From contig CM046850.1 in NCBI GenBank assembly GCA_025618425.1, forward strand, positions 9,072,749 through 9,136,748: 64,000 nt of DNA, written 5' to 3'. The notes below the pieces were generated by a model that saw only the letters and a list, made by a program, of their open reading frames with translations, was not told where the DNA came from and made no database searches. Shown here piece after piece: positions 35,801-46,648 of the stretch. The DNA comes from Heliocidaris tuberculata (taxonomy: Eukaryota; Echinodermata; Echinoidea; Camarodonta; Echinometridae). The position numbers and the translations under genes are program-made. Each line of letters opens with the position of its first letter. Position 1 is the stretch's first letter.

Positions 35801-38800
35801 TCAACATACCTCTTGGCCAGCAAGCAGATAGTCATTGGAGTAGACAAAGTAGTTCTGGTATTTTGGACCAAGTAAAACCAGAGAGCTGGAGATTGCGCTG
35901 CCAAGGATAAGGAGAGCTTTGCTGACAGGGGTCTTATCTGCGTTGAAAGAAAACAAGAATAGTTGATTATCACACTTTTCAACAACGGCATCAGGTACCA
36001 TTCAACAATTAACCTTGATATAACTTGAAAAAGCCATGCTTTGGGTGGAAATTTATGGCACTTGCAAGATCATATAGTGCAGAATCAACTTGTTACTTTT
36101 GAGCCTCTGTGAAGCATGAGCAAATGAAATTTTATAAAAAATGAATAGACTACTTTTGAAATTAACCCAGTAGCATTTGTATGTGGAGAAAATATCTAAT
36201 ACATGTATCAAATTAGTCTATACAGAACCTCCTCTTCCTCATTTTCTAAAAATCCAGACAAGAAAGCAGGATTCTATTTTACTTGGCCTTAATTAATGGA
36301 AACAAGATTCAATTATCACTCACTGAACCATCGCTATGTGGGGCTGCGTCAGTTTGGGCGGCAGTCAATTTGAAGAGGTAATAACACCAATATAATCAGC
36401 AAAATTTTGAGAAAATACTTCCTTCCACATTTTAGGAAGATAGAATATCTGATTTCATACCAGATTCTTCAATAGGATCTTTATCATCTTGATCAAGTGA
36501 AATTTTCAGGCTGTTTTTGGCCAGCGATCTTGCTCCTTTTCAGCACACACGTGCTGAAAAGACAGCTACGAACGGGCCTCGCACACATTCTGACCGGGCG
36601 TATTCGGCATACAGTGCCGAAGACGGCCGGTCAGAATGCGTGCGAGGCCCGCTTGTAGCAGTCTTGTCTAACGTATGGTGGATCTGAAAATCGCGTGACT
36701 GTAGGTCGAGCTGGAGGACATAACCCAGAAATTACGGGACACTTCAGGGTCTACGAGCGCAGCGAAGGCTTTTTCAGGGACTTCGGACAATATTGAACCT
36801 ACCGTTTGACATTAAAATTAATATTTTACATTTTGTGTTCAATGTTTTTTAATTCTAGAGTAAACAATGGGGTTTTAATACTCTAAAGCTATGGTGAAGA
36901 GGAGATGAGAGAAGCTGGCTCATGGTAAAGGTGATTTTCAAGAGGTTCTTTAGATTCTAAAATGGCTATATTGCTGAGTGAGATTAAGTACCAGCATGAC
37001 CCACTCACATATATGCCAGGTTTTTGTACATAACTCTAGTCCCGTAACCCGAACCCATTGCGGTACGGGTTAACCTGCCGGGATGCTCCCGATCGCGGGT
37101 TGCGGGCCGAGCCGAGCTCATTCTCCAACCCGCAGACCGTAGTATGAAAGAAAAGGGAGAAGAAAGTTACGAAACACACACAAAAATATTCCCAAACACA
37201 CACACTAAAAAGGTAAAAGAAATGGAGTTGGGACCGTGTTTCTTACGTGACGGATTCTTTTAGAGATATTGATATTTCCTAAAAATTTGCCAGCGTATTT
37301 TTGTCTTCTGAACAACGAAGTGAGACTGAGACAGTTCGGCAAAATACTTGCTGCATATATCCGCAAATTGCTAGCGGCCAGCGCCGGCGGTCGACTAGTC
37401 TAGTTCTGGACGTTTGTAATTAAACTGGGAGAGTGAATCAGAGGACTTCGCGCCGTCTCCCTTCCACCTCCCTGGTTATACGCTGGGTGCACGTACATGG
37501 GGTTTTACGGACAAAATAATTACAAACGTCCAGAACTAGACTAGCGGTCGACCGACTACATCGCTAGTGCCTATTATTAAAGCTCGCCCTTGCAGCTAGC
37601 GTTTGATTTATATGATGAGTCACGTGGTCAGTGGCTGTCTCTCTCTCTCACACACTCAGAGCCGACTTGGCTAAGTTGGCTAGCCCAATTACGATCCAAC
37701 TATAAATATGATGATCACAGATCGCAATCATCTTGAATCTTGTCATATTATGATCAATAATTAAATCATCGGCAGAAAATAAAATTGATGGAGATAATCT
37801 GAACGTCTGATTGAAAATTATCATGTTTGTATTTCGTTAAAAAAAAGAAATATCATAGAAGTTTATTAAAATAAAGACATTGACAAGAAAATGTTAGTAA
37901 AGCACAGACGAACATGTTCCAGTCGTTCGTAAAAGTCATTTGTACTTAATATGAACAACTTTATATGGGTGTTGCAAGAAACTTAAATTTGCAATCGATT
38001 GCAAATTTCAATCACAAATTTCCAACTGGTAGATCAATTTTAACTGTTGCAGATAAGTTTTTTCCTTTATGTTTTTAGAAGTTAGAAGCAGACCCGAGGA
38101 ATCCATTGCAATTAATACAAATGTACAATAAATTGAAAGTCTTTATGATTTATTTGAAGATGTAAAATTGGCTTGCGATTGATTGCAAGTTTCTTGCAAC
38201 ATCCCCCTCTGAAACACCTCTCTCGTGATCGTTCGATGATTTCGATCGAATGTGCCAAAAACAGAAATCCCATTGTGCACAATGTTTTGTTTCTGTTTCT
38301 GATTTCTGTTTCTTCACATGTGAAGCGCTTGTCACATGTCGACAGTGTGTGTACGTACTACGCACGACGCGCAGAGTACAGTACGGTATACGGTACGGCC
38401 GCGCCCGGGTGTGTTTTTCAAGTTCAACTTCGTGTTTTGATTTTGTAACGTCAACTCTCAACTAAGAAGTTTGGAAAGAAAAGCTAAAACATAATATGGA
38501 AATAATATGGAGATACACAAATATCAAAAGATTTTTTAAAGTAGCATGATGATGATCCAGGTATTTATTTCTGTCGTGATTCTTTTGTAGACGGGGTAGA
38601 ATTTTCAAATATTGTGAATCGCCGTGACTGAACTGGATCTGGACAACACCAGCACCACTTCCGTTCTGGCTAGATACGGCGGGCGCGCGCGGCGCGGCGA
38701 CATGCCCCGAGCCAGTGAGCATTCATGCAACGGGCGTACGATCACGAGTCGGCCGTATGGTTTCTTCCAGATCCAGTTCGTCGATCGACAGAGCGATCCT

Positions 38801-39875
38801 CCTCGCATGAATTCTGTCGCAATGTGTTGTCTGCTGGAATAATTTAACTCGACAGATTACCAACAAACAAACGAATAAAAATCAAATGGTTTGTAGCCTT
38901 TGTCAATCGTACGGATAGACAATCACACCAAGTAACCAGATCTCACTAAATTGCAGCAATAATATTTTTTTTAAGGTAAATTGACTTGCGGGTTTAAAAC
39001 CGGCGGGTCAGCGGGTCCCGCCTGCAAATCATCGGATTTTACGGGACGGTACGGGTCGGGTTTTCACTTGCGGGTTACAACACTAGACCAGACTCTATGA
39101 AGAGTAGCTTTAGCTTTTTTTTGTTTTTACTCCTCAAAGAGCCTTCCAGGCTACGTAGCGAGAACCAGTCCTCGCTACCGTAAACGCGAGGAGCGAGAAA
39201 AAGCCTTCTTTTGGGCTACATGCGGTAAATTTTCAATACAACCACTAAAGTTATTACTTGGTGGCGCTAATGCACTTTCGTATCCAGCCTGCATCTATCC
39301 TACATACACGTAACACACCTCAAATATCATGAATATGAATATTGCTTTATTCCGTTCCAAATAATGAAAACCCTCTAGATCTATAGACAGATAGAATATG
39401 TTTAAAGAAGGTTTTCATTACTTAGATTTAGAACGGAATAAAGCAATATTAGAGGTGTGCTCCAGCATATTGCTGTGTACACTTTCTAAAACTGCAACTG
39501 GGGATGCGGGCTGGATATGAAAGTGCATTAGCGCTTTACTTAAATACTTGGTGTGGGAGTTGCCAATTTGTGTTTGATTATTGTTAGGTCTACAACTTCA
39601 AACATTCATAATTTTGTTATCGTATTTTGCTGAAACCTTCACCAATCTTTTTCTTTAATTTTTCTGCTTGTTTAAAACTTGCAATCAAGGTGGACTTTCC
39701 CTTTAACAGCATTACCAAATTAATTCTAGACTAACGTTACTAGATCTACCCTACACGGTTTACACTGGTGTGGGGCCGACTCATGACGACATGTCATTCA
39801 TTTGTGCCACCGAACTGAAAAGTAATGTGTAGAGTTACACTCACAAAATCCTGATGGACTGTATGGCTGAGACAT
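26844..39875 (-). CDS. UBAC2: UBAC2-like ER rhomboid-fold protein with C-terminal UBA domain, 9 coding exons, 390 aa
   Basis: Multi-pass ER membrane protein related to rhomboids and derlins. In vertebrates UBAC2 takes part in ER-associated degradation and binds FAF2/UBXD8 and the gp78 ligase. Coding exons on the minus strand: 39845-39875, 35810-35937, 34330-34449, 31790-31896, 30806-30929, 29621-29935, 28916-28994, 28334-28494, 26844-26951. The total is 1173 nt with stop, and all phases agree. The N-terminus reads MSQPYSPSGFY then KTPVSKALLIL, the family's Y-K-x-P-x-S-K start. Residues 54-93 carry the LWRL and FRVLERRYGSAKF motifs; residues 94-200 are hydrophobic membrane segments; about 240-260 reads GATLEIQRQQRMELLEQRM; about 310-335 is a Pro/Ser-rich linker; 356-390 is the UBA domain with MGFNRGAV and the SNND loop. 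Human UBAC2 is 344 aa, so the linker here is longer. The exon 5 donor is placed at GTAAGT (30805); an upstream GT at 30813 would break the frame. No rhomboid catalytic serine motif is visible, as expected for a pseudoprotease. Introns hold several MITEs. Confidence 0.93.
28004..28290 (-). mobile_element. tRNA-derived SINE copy in the last UBAC2 intron
   Basis: On the minus strand the head at about 28290 reads 'gtggtttagtggatac', then B-box-like GGTTCGAGTCC. The body follows, and a 3' end 'gggcagctgggctaaagccagggtaataat' leads into an (ATT)n tail at 28004-28025. It ends only about 45 bp from the exon at 28334-28494. Confidence 0.85.
28545..28870. repeat. (TC)n-rich tract in a UBAC2 intron
   Basis: CT-rich sequence between the exons at 28334-28494 and 28916-28994. 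On the gene strand it is a purine tract. Overlapping long frames are artefacts. Confidence 0.85.
30621..30767. mobile_element. Palindromic MITE, GGGCCCTGTTTCAT termini
   Basis: Left GGGCCCTGTTTCATAAAAC and right TTTGATGAAACAGGGCCC are inverted; inner blocks around 'cttatat' and 'aataagt' pair more weakly. 147 bp. It ends only about 40 bp from the donor of the UBAC2 exon at 30806-30929. Confidence 0.85.
31925..32215. repeat. Interspersed repeat C copy (family also at 9690-9830, 23720-23960, 48210-48600)
   Basis: 'gataaaagttgagctctggtcat' at the left and a diverged inverse near 'tcaccttgaccag' at the right suggest TIRs. The shared internal block is 'tcgaatatgagggcacttgaagagcaat' plus 'tttcaggggaca'. 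Similar frames at 23798 and 48523 (MSVWK-like) come from this shared repeat and are not proteins. Confidence 0.65.
32837..33123. mobile_element. Palindromic MITE with ~80-bp inverted arms
   Basis: 'gtattgctttctcaaaagtagccaaaaaatattgtcaggattatgtaaacac' at the left pairs almost perfectly with 'gtgtttacataatcctgacaatattttttggctacttttgagaaagcaatac' at the right. Inner 'aaggcataatagaaga' pairs with 'tctctattatgcctt'. Located in the third UBAC2 intron. Confidence 0.88.
33660..33941. mobile_element. TIR MITE, AAAGGTTTGGTCAGACC termini
   Basis: Left AAAGGTTTGGTCAGACCACA plus 'tcaataacgataaaagt'; right 'aaagttatttttatcgttattggtgagg' plus TCTGACTAGACCTTT. 282 bp, in the third UBAC2 intron. A TA/TAA-type target is likely but not resolved. 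Confidence 0.8.
36559..36665. repeat. Long GC-rich hairpin
   Basis: AAGACAGCTACGAACGGGCC plus 'tcgcacacattctgaccgg' pairs with its near-perfect inverse ending GGGCCTCGC.. / GTAGCAGTCTT. A second nested hairpin TTCGGCATACAGTGCCGAA forms the apical part. Immediately to the left CAGCACACACGTGCTG is another small palindrome. It lies in the first UBAC2 intron and is GC-rich against its surroundings. Confidence 0.85.
37386..37553. mobile_element. Short TIR element with CGGTCGAC ends
   Basis: 'cggtcgactagtctagttctggacgtttgtaatta' faces 'taattacaaacgtccagaactagactagcggtcgaccg'. About 37-bp TIRs enclose about 90 bp. Confidence 0.8.
39256..39553. mobile_element. Nested palindromic MITE with ACTTGGTG duplication
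   Basis: GCGCTAATGCACTTTCGTAT plus 'ccagcctgcatc' pairs with its inverse ending GCATTAGCGC (39264-39534). Inside, 'gaatattgctttattccgttc' pairs with 'gaacggaataaagcaatatt'. ACTTGGTG occurs at 39256-39263 and 39546-39553, though the right copy sits 11 bp beyond the TIR. Confidence 0.75.
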
Positions 39876-39959
39876 CTTCTCCAGTGTGATTTTGTTGAAA
39901 TACGTAAAGGAGGATCTGGTTTTGCGAGATACACACAGTGTCAACGCTGTAATTTTTTA

Positions 39960-40025
39960 CATGTTTCATGAGTGAGCAGTGACGTATTCTTTCAAGGAAC
40001 GTATGTGTACTGCGCATGCGCGCGA
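39960..40025 (-). promoter_or_regulatory. Probable UBAC2 promoter with NRF1-type palindrome and CRE-like site
   Basis: TGCGCATGCGCG at 40011-40022 is a full NRF1 (nuclear respiratory factor 1) palindrome about 140 bp upstream of the UBAC2 ATG. A GTGACGTA half-CRE/ATF site lies at 39979-39986. There is no TATA box. NRF1 sites near the start of housekeeping genes are well established, so this is a likely core promoter. The exact start site is unknown, and a possible splice acceptor at about 39950 leaves room for a 5' UTR intron. Confidence 0.55.
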
Positions 40026-40077
40026 TTGTATGGGAATTTCCCATTTCCTGGCCCTCTTGCATAAAAAGTTGCGATTA

Positions 40078-40262
40078 AACTGGGCGTTGTGGCGTGCGCC
40101 TGTAATCCAGCTAACAGTGGAAGTTATAAACTGATTCAGCGGACCCAGGTTCGAAACTGAGTCACGTCTTTCGGATGGTGACGTTAAACGTCGGTCCCCA
40201 GACGTAAATAATCATATCTGATTGATACACGTCTGTAAAAAACCAATTACACACACACGCAA
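40078..40262 (+). mobile_element. SINE with 7SL-RNA-like 5' end (copy 2)
   Basis: Begins CTGGGCGTTGTGGCGTGCGC followed by CTGTAATCCAGCTA. B-box-like GGTTCGAAACT is at about +70. It ends at 'cgtctgtaaaaaacc' and a CA-rich tail. Only a few substitutions separate it from copy 1 (7672-7872, minus). It sits about 200 bp upstream of the UBAC2 ATG, next to the predicted promoter. Confidence 0.72.
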
Positions 40263-40346
40263 CTCAAAAAATTAAACGCAACTCGATTTTCAACCAATCA
40301 GGATCGCGTATTTGGGACTTGCGTTTACTTTTTTGAGTTGCGTATG
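40260..40346. mobile_element. Short palindromic MITE, GCAACTCAAAAAA ends
   Basis: GCAACTCAAAAAATTAAACG and CGTTTACTTTTTTGAGTTGC are inverted; the loop contains 'aaccaatcagga', the core also seen in 2266-2412. Confidence 0.7.
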
Positions 40347-40844
40347 AGGAATTTGCCATGGCATGCACGGAGAGGGGGTGGGGGGGGGGGTAGCCCCATA
40401 GCTCCATGCCCCCCAAAAGGATAGAAAGAAAATAGAAAAAAAAATCCTTTCTGCCCCAGTTTTTTTGTGATGATTCAAATGATTCTATCAAATATAACGT
40501 AAAATAACGTAAAGTCACAATATTTCGGTAGGGCCTATACTGAGCCTGATCGGTTAAGAGTAGGCATTTTGTCTGTCTGTGACATTAAATATTTTATGGA
40601 TTATAATTTTAGTAGGCGACCATGGCAACCAAATTTTATCAAATTTCAATTCCTTCATTGATGCCCTTTACAATGAAATATAAAATTACTCTCTTGAATC
40701 AAGTATTTATTTTCTACAGGCCTCCAAACTTTAAAAATTTGTCAAATGTCCGTCCGTGACTAACCGATCATGGCTCTACTATATAGGCTATAATTATAGC
40801 CTTATTATTTTCGGCTTTTATTTTGGGGATTAGAGGTGTTAGAG

Positions 40845-41105
40845 TAGAGGTGTTGTGGTCTAGTGGATAAGTCACCGGACTGCAGATCCCACCACGGCAC
40901 TAAGTCCTTTGGCAACTCTAATCTACATTTGCCACTCTTCACCCAGGTGTATGGGTACCTGATATACTTGAGCGCTAGTTACTTTGGCGGCTCGGCTATA
41001 ACCAGGGTAATAATGTCTAAGCGCAATGATCAGCGTCACTTCGGATATGACGGATATGAGCGCTATACAAGTGGCCATTATTATTATTATTATTATTATC
41101 ATTTC
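40845..41105 (+). mobile_element. tRNA-derived SINE copy
   Basis: 'gtggtctagtggataagtcaccggact' head, body 'tttgccactcttcacccaggtg', 3' 'ggctataaccagggtaataatgt', tail (TTA)n at about 41080-41100. Partly deleted compared with other copies. Confidence 0.82.
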
Positions 41106-41443
41106 AAATAAGACATGCATTTCATCAATTAAAATTGAAAACAGCTATCGAAAACTGCCATCGAGATTCGAATTTCAAACAAAGATAAACCGTTTTCTAT
41201 TTTACTCCCTTCTCTAATATGGTGAAAAAAAAACCCTCGAGAAATTTAGCAAGGCATTTCTGTCAAATGTTGGACCTTTGCAAATGCTATTTCATACACT
41301 TTACCCTATATTGGGGGCGTAATATTTAACAAGAGGCTGATGAAACTTAAGTGATAGCGGGCAAAGCAACAATAATTACATTTTTTATCTTTCAAATTTT
41401 GAATCCTTAATTTAAAAACGCTATTTATAAACTTTATTCTATA

Positions 41444-42512
41444 TTGGGGCGCACGGGCGTCGCTAGAACATTTTGAAGGGGGGGGGGGGGGGGGTTGACA
41501 CCCAAATTTGCCGACAAATTTTTAGGGTGTGATACCCAACTTTGCCGACAAAAATGCTGCACCCTAATCCTTCTCCCCCCACAAATAATAATAAAAGAAA
41601 ATCGCAGACGTAGAGGTCTTGATCATAAGGGCCCATTTTCGCAAGGAGGAGGCTGACGCCTTTTGCCCGAATACCAACTTTTAAATTTCTAAATTTTTGC
41701 GAGCGAGCAAATTTTTTTGAACTTTTCGTAGTGGAAATATACAGAGGGTTACATACAGAAGTTATTTTACATAATTACCTGGGAACCTCGCTGCCCAAAT
41801 ATGTGGATATTCTGGCACCTCGCTGCCCGAAGATGAAGTGGTGGTTTCCCAAATATATGAACTTTGAAAATGCTCGGGGGGGGGGGGGGGGGGGGGCTGC
41901 AGGCCATTGCCGAAGTAGGACGCCTTTTGCCCAAATATCTACTTTTAAATTTCAGACTTTTTGTGAGCGAGCAAATTAAAAAAAAAACTTTTCGTAGTGA
42001 AAATGTACAGAAGTTACTTACACAAGTTATATAAATATCTGGGAACCTTTCTTCCCCAATATGTGGATATTCTAGCACCTCGCTGCCCGAATATGACTAT
42101 CGGAACTTTGAAAATCCTAGGGGGGGGGGCGGCTGTAGCCCATTGCTGAAGGGAGGGGACGCCATTTGCCCGAAGATTAACATCCCAATGCTTTTGCGAG
42201 CGAACGAAGCGAGCGAGCAAAATTTTTTCCATTTTTTCCTTTTTTTTTCTTTCCTTCCCTTTTCCTTTCCTTTTCAGTTTTTGTTTTCCTTTCCTTTCCT
42301 TTTCAGTTTTTGTTTTCCTTTCCTTTCCCTTTTCTTTTTTCTTTTCTTTCTTTTTATCCTTTCTCCTTTCTCCTTTTCCTTTTCTCTTTCCTCTTCCCTC
42401 TCTCTTCCCTCCTTTTTTTTTGCCGACCGAGGTGGCGCATTTGCCGACAACAATTTTGAGTGGGGGGGGGGGGGGTGACACCCCCCCCGCTAGCGATGCC
42501 CCTGTTGGGGCG
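41444..42512. mobile_element. hAT-like element (41452-42504) with ~230-bp internal repeats, TSD TTGGGGCG
   Basis: TTGGGGCG at 41444-41451 and 42505-42512 flanks inverted ends CACGGGCGTCGCTAG and CTAGCGATGCCCCTG. Inside are a G run, 'gacacccaaatttgccgacaa', then two and a half units of about 230 bp beginning 'gacgccttttgcccgaatat' and containing 'gcgagcgagcaaatttttt' and 'tgtacagaagttac'. A CT-rich stretch follows (42225-42420). No transposase. Confidence 0.82.
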
Positions 42513-44238
42513 CGAAATTACGAGATCTGGAGCAACATATGCGAGGAACCAAAGAGATCGAGCTTCAGAAAATGTTCGCATTTTAAACCGTCCAAAAATG
42601 TATTTCTAATGCATTTACCCTGTGGAATCGGGGCTCATAATCCTTAATGATCATAATTAAAAAAAAAAAAAAAAAAAATCCCCTCCTTTTCTTTCTCTCT
42701 TTTGCCCTTTTTACGCCCCCTTCAAGTGCTGCCCGGTGCATGTGCCCACAGCCCCCCGTAGATACGCCACGGCTTCTAAGGATCTTCCCTTAAACAAACT
42801 TTTTTGAATGCATGCAAGGGCATAATGATTCACCACAAACTTCTTCAAAATGAGGGGATACTTCCGTCTAATGTTCCCTATGTAGCCCTCTTTGCCATTG
42901 GCCTCACAGTATATTTGTTTAAAAATTCATTACTGAACGAAAAGATATACCTGCTATAGACAATGTTTTTGGCCCCCTCCAAAACCTGTTCCGCTTTGGT
43001 GTTCACAGCATTTTACTTTAAATAGAGGCCTGATTTACGATTAAAACTTATGAAAGCTTACCATAATTCCGGTCACAAAGCCCCATCGCCATGGTATGCT
43101 GTCGTCAATTTTCAGCGAATTTGTTTTCCAAATGTTTACAAACAACTGTTTAACCCTTTCAAGACAATTGACCACATTTGGTGGTGGGGCTCAATAACTT
43201 TTGATTCAGAGCCCTGAAAAATATACTAGATACATGAGTAGAAAGAGCAAAAACTTCTGCACACACTGTGTCCATTTTTGTTACATGACAATATTGCGTT
43301 TGATCCCAGGAATTTTAAAAAGGAGAATAAGATTTAAAATCCTTAAATTGGCAACACATTGAGAGGTTCAAAATCCTTGTTTTTTTATCAAAATTGGCAA
43401 CTTTTTCAACTTTTCGCCAATTCTTTTAACCATGTATATTGTTTTCAAAGACATTACCCCTTATTACAATCTTGTAGTACTAAAAGAAGAATATTATTGT
43501 TGCCAATTTGAAGAACAAAATGTGATCAATTTAGCCCTGAAATAATTCCTGTCCTGAAAGGGTTAAACAATGCTGCGCCCCTCTACATGTCCTATCAAAA
43601 GTGAGGAAACATGAACGAAACAGGAAATTTATAATAGAAATGTCAAAGTTTTTCCCTTGAAGGCACCTTTTCCCTCCGATGATGACTTCCAAGGAAATTC
43701 ATCAAGAGATATTGATTATACGTACTCCCTTGATCGAACAGATTAATATTTATGTATATAGAAACGTTTCAGAGCTCAAGAAAAATATCGATTTTTACTT
43801 CTCTACTCAATCTGTTTAAGACTTTCTTGGTTAAACCGCCCTCACCGACGAAAGAGGTATTTTTCGACATAGTATTATTATTGGGCGTATTCTACATACA
43901 CTAGAGTCTGATACGAAAATTATTTATAATCGACAAGCGCCTAGAATAATTTCACTTAAGTCCTGTGTGATAATGAACGTTGATAAGTCTTTGGGATAGT
44001 CACGTTGTTTTTGGTAACTTCCAGTTGAAAAAAAAAAAAAAAATGTGCATCAAACTAGCAGTGTTCAACGAAACCTATCAGTCGAATATACACAATAACA
44101 ATCATTTTTCTTTGCTTCTGTGAATAATTGATAATAAGTGGTTTTAATCTAGCACTTTACCAGGCAGTTACAAGCAACTGACCAAAGCACATTCAGTTAT
44201 TGATACCCCGGTCACTGGATTCCACTATAAAATACGAT
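42505..44238. other. Non-coding stretch with a piggyBac MITE
   Basis: Apart from the piggyBac-like MITE at 43150-43566 and A/T runs, no gene, RNA or further repeat could be recognised here. Confidence 0.5.
43150..43566. mobile_element. piggyBac-like MITE, copy 2 (TTAA target)
   Basis: Exact TTAA on both sides (43150-43153, 43563-43566). Ends CCCTTTCAAGACAATTG and its inverse TCCTGTCCTGAAAGGG. CCC-type ends on a TTAA target are the piggyBac hallmark. 409 bp, non-coding. Confidence 0.88.
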
Positions 44239-45163
44239 TATGCATGCAGGGGCGTCGATTATGGGGTGGCAGTTGCCCCCCCCCCCAAGAAAATATTGGG
44301 AGGGCAAACATATCGTTTTGCCCTCCCCCCTCGGAATAAATCCGAAAGTGTAGAAGCCTTTTGCCCGAATATCAACTTTTCAGTTTCTAAATTTTTGCGA
44401 GCGAGCGAAGCGAGCGAGCAATTTTTTAAAGTTTTCGTAGTGAAAATGTACAGAAGTTACTTTCAGAAGTTACATAATTATCTGGGAACCTTGCTGCCCA
44501 AATATGTGGATATGCTTTCTCCTCGCTGCCCGAATATGAAGCGGTGGTTGCCCGAATATCGGAACTTTTCCGAAGGGGGCGCCTTTTGCCCTAATATCAA
44601 CTTTTCAGTTTCTAAATTTTTGCGAGCGAGCGAAGAGAGCGAGCAATTTTTATAAGTTTTCGTAGTGAAAATGTACAGAAGTTACATTCAGAAGTTACAT
44701 TATTATCTGAGAATCTCGCACCTCATTTTGCTGCCGAATATGAAGTGGTGGTTGTCCGAATATCGGAACTTTGAAAATCCTCGGGGGGGGGGGGGGGGCT
44801 ACAGCCTATTGCCGAAGGGGGACGCCTTTTGCCCAAATATTCACTTTCCAGCGAAGCGAGCGAGCAACAAAATTGTCATATTTGTCCTTCTTTTTCTTTC
44901 TTCCCCTTTTCCTTTCCTTCTTTATCACTTTCTTGAGGATATTATTCTTAAGATTTGCGATTGGATGAACAAGTTTTCGGTATATATACTGTTCTTCGGT
45001 TTATGTGATAATGCGTTTCATAATAATGGAAAAAACGCAAAGTCACTTGTTCTTCGTGTTCTTCCATTAAGCTGGTGATAAGCCTACGATCAGCCTATAA
45101 TCATGACATTTACCACCCTCCCACCTCCTCTCTTCTTTTCTCTTCTCTTTTTCTTCTCCCTCT

Positions 45164-45198
<35 letters not shown>

Positions 45199-45430
45199 GC
45201 TGAAAAGTTGTACGGTCAATTCCGTACCATCCGTAGCGGCTCCGACGGGCCTGTTCCAAACAATGAAATACGGAAGGTATTACACGATCAGACTTCAGTC
45301 CTCTAATTTTCCCTGCTTCATGTAACCGTGGAGAAGCTGGTAATTAAGTGGCGTTACAAAATCACGAAGGGTACTATTAGGCGGTCTTGCCCCCCCATCC
45401 GAAAATCGGATCGACGCCCCTGTCTGCATG
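44239..45430. mobile_element. hAT-like element (44247-45422), sister of 41452-42504
   Basis: TIRs CAGGGGCGTCGAT and ATCGACGCCCCTG. Flanks TATGCATG (44239-44246) and TCTGCATG (45423-45430) match at 7 of 8. It contains two full and one partial copy of the same ~225-bp unit ('ttttgcccgaatatcaac', 'gcgagcgagcgaag', 'tgaaaatgtacagaagttac', 'ctgcccaaatatgtggatat'). Its right third is unrelated to the sister copy. Confidence 0.82.
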
Positions 45431-45439
45431 CCTATTACA

Positions 45440-45690
45440 GTGCACACTCTCCACCCCACTTGGAAGTGTTCCAGCTAGTCGCCTTTTGACAGGCGTGCCC
45501 TGGCTTATCCCATTACAATGACATTCGCTTCCTATACCAGGTACCCATTTAACACCTGGGTGGACAGGAACATTGTAGGCAAAATGCTTTACTCAAGGAC
45601 ATAAGTGCCGTGCTGGGGCTCGAACCCATGACCTTTGCATCCACAGTCAAGTGATTACTGAACCACTTGACTACGACACCTGTCCCTTCC
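45440..45690 (-). mobile_element. tRNA-derived SINE copy, diverged
   Basis: On the minus strand the head reads 'ggtgtcgtagtcaagtggttcagtaatcac', then GGGTTCGAGCCCCAGC. The body 'tgcctacaatgttcctgtccacccaggtgttaaatgggtacc' is shared loosely with the other SINEs. Confidence 0.7.
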
Positions 45691-46009
45691 CTTGGTGAAT
45701 TCATTGGGTTAATCATCGAAACTGAAATAGCCCAATGGCCAACGGCAGAAGGTCCGTTTGTTTGGGCTACTTTAAAAATGTGTATTATATGTTTGGTGCA
45801 CCTGATCAATAAAACTAATTGCGATAAAAACACGGCTATTATGAAATTACGTAGACATGGTAGAGATTGACTTAAATGCAAACCCCTTTACAGAACTAGA
45901 TAATGGCTAAGAGTGCATTTTGGTACATGAAGAGAGGGGTGATATTAGAGGAGCAAAACGAAGACAGGACAAGTAAAAGACTGGTTAGATATCACCGATA
46001 AAGAAAACG

Positions 46010-46165
46010 ATAACTATAACTATAACTATAACTATAATCATAACTATAACTATAACTATAACTATATCTATTACTATATCTATAATTATAACTAAAATGA
46101 TAATTATAATTATTGCCATTATTAACTATAACGATAACTATCAATATAACTATAACTATAACTAC
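46010..46165. repeat. (CTATAA)n microsatellite
   Basis: 'actataactataactata' and variants for about 150 bp. Confidence 0.9.
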
Positions 46166-46405
46166 AGAACTAAATATAATATTTACTATACAATCGTTCC
46201 AAAGTCGGTCTGCAGAAGTTTATGTGGAAAAGGTATTTGATATCGATGTTGCAGGTCCAGCCTGGTTGATTTATGCTAATAAGCCTTTACGTTCACTTCA
46301 GGCGACCAATTTCTATAATTATAATTATCGTTATTTTTGAATGAACAACTCTATATACCCTTTTTTCATTTGACAGACCAAGGAAGAAAGTAATAGAACA
46401 TGGTA

Positions 46406-46596
46406 TGCTTACCCAGGGGCGGATCCAGGATTTCGTATAAGGGGGGGGGGGGCACACAAATGCAGGATTGTCAACTTTGGGAAACTGCTTGGAGGGAGAC
46501 CCATATTTTTTTGGTCTCTCGCCAGCCCTCCAAAAGTCGCTCAGTGGGGGGGGGGGGGGGTAATGGGGTCCAGTTCTCCTCAATAATTCTCTGACA

Positions 46597-46648
<52 letters not shown>

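Noticed and set aside
38462..38722. Minus frame starting MLTGSG, considered as UBAC2 exon 1
   Set aside because: No donor leaves the one-nucleotide T phase needed to make the Tyr codon with exon 2; the exon at 39845-39875 fits phase, donor and the family N-terminus.
42014..42481. Lys/Glu-rich minus frame
   Set aside because: Read-through of a CT-rich tract within a hAT-like element.
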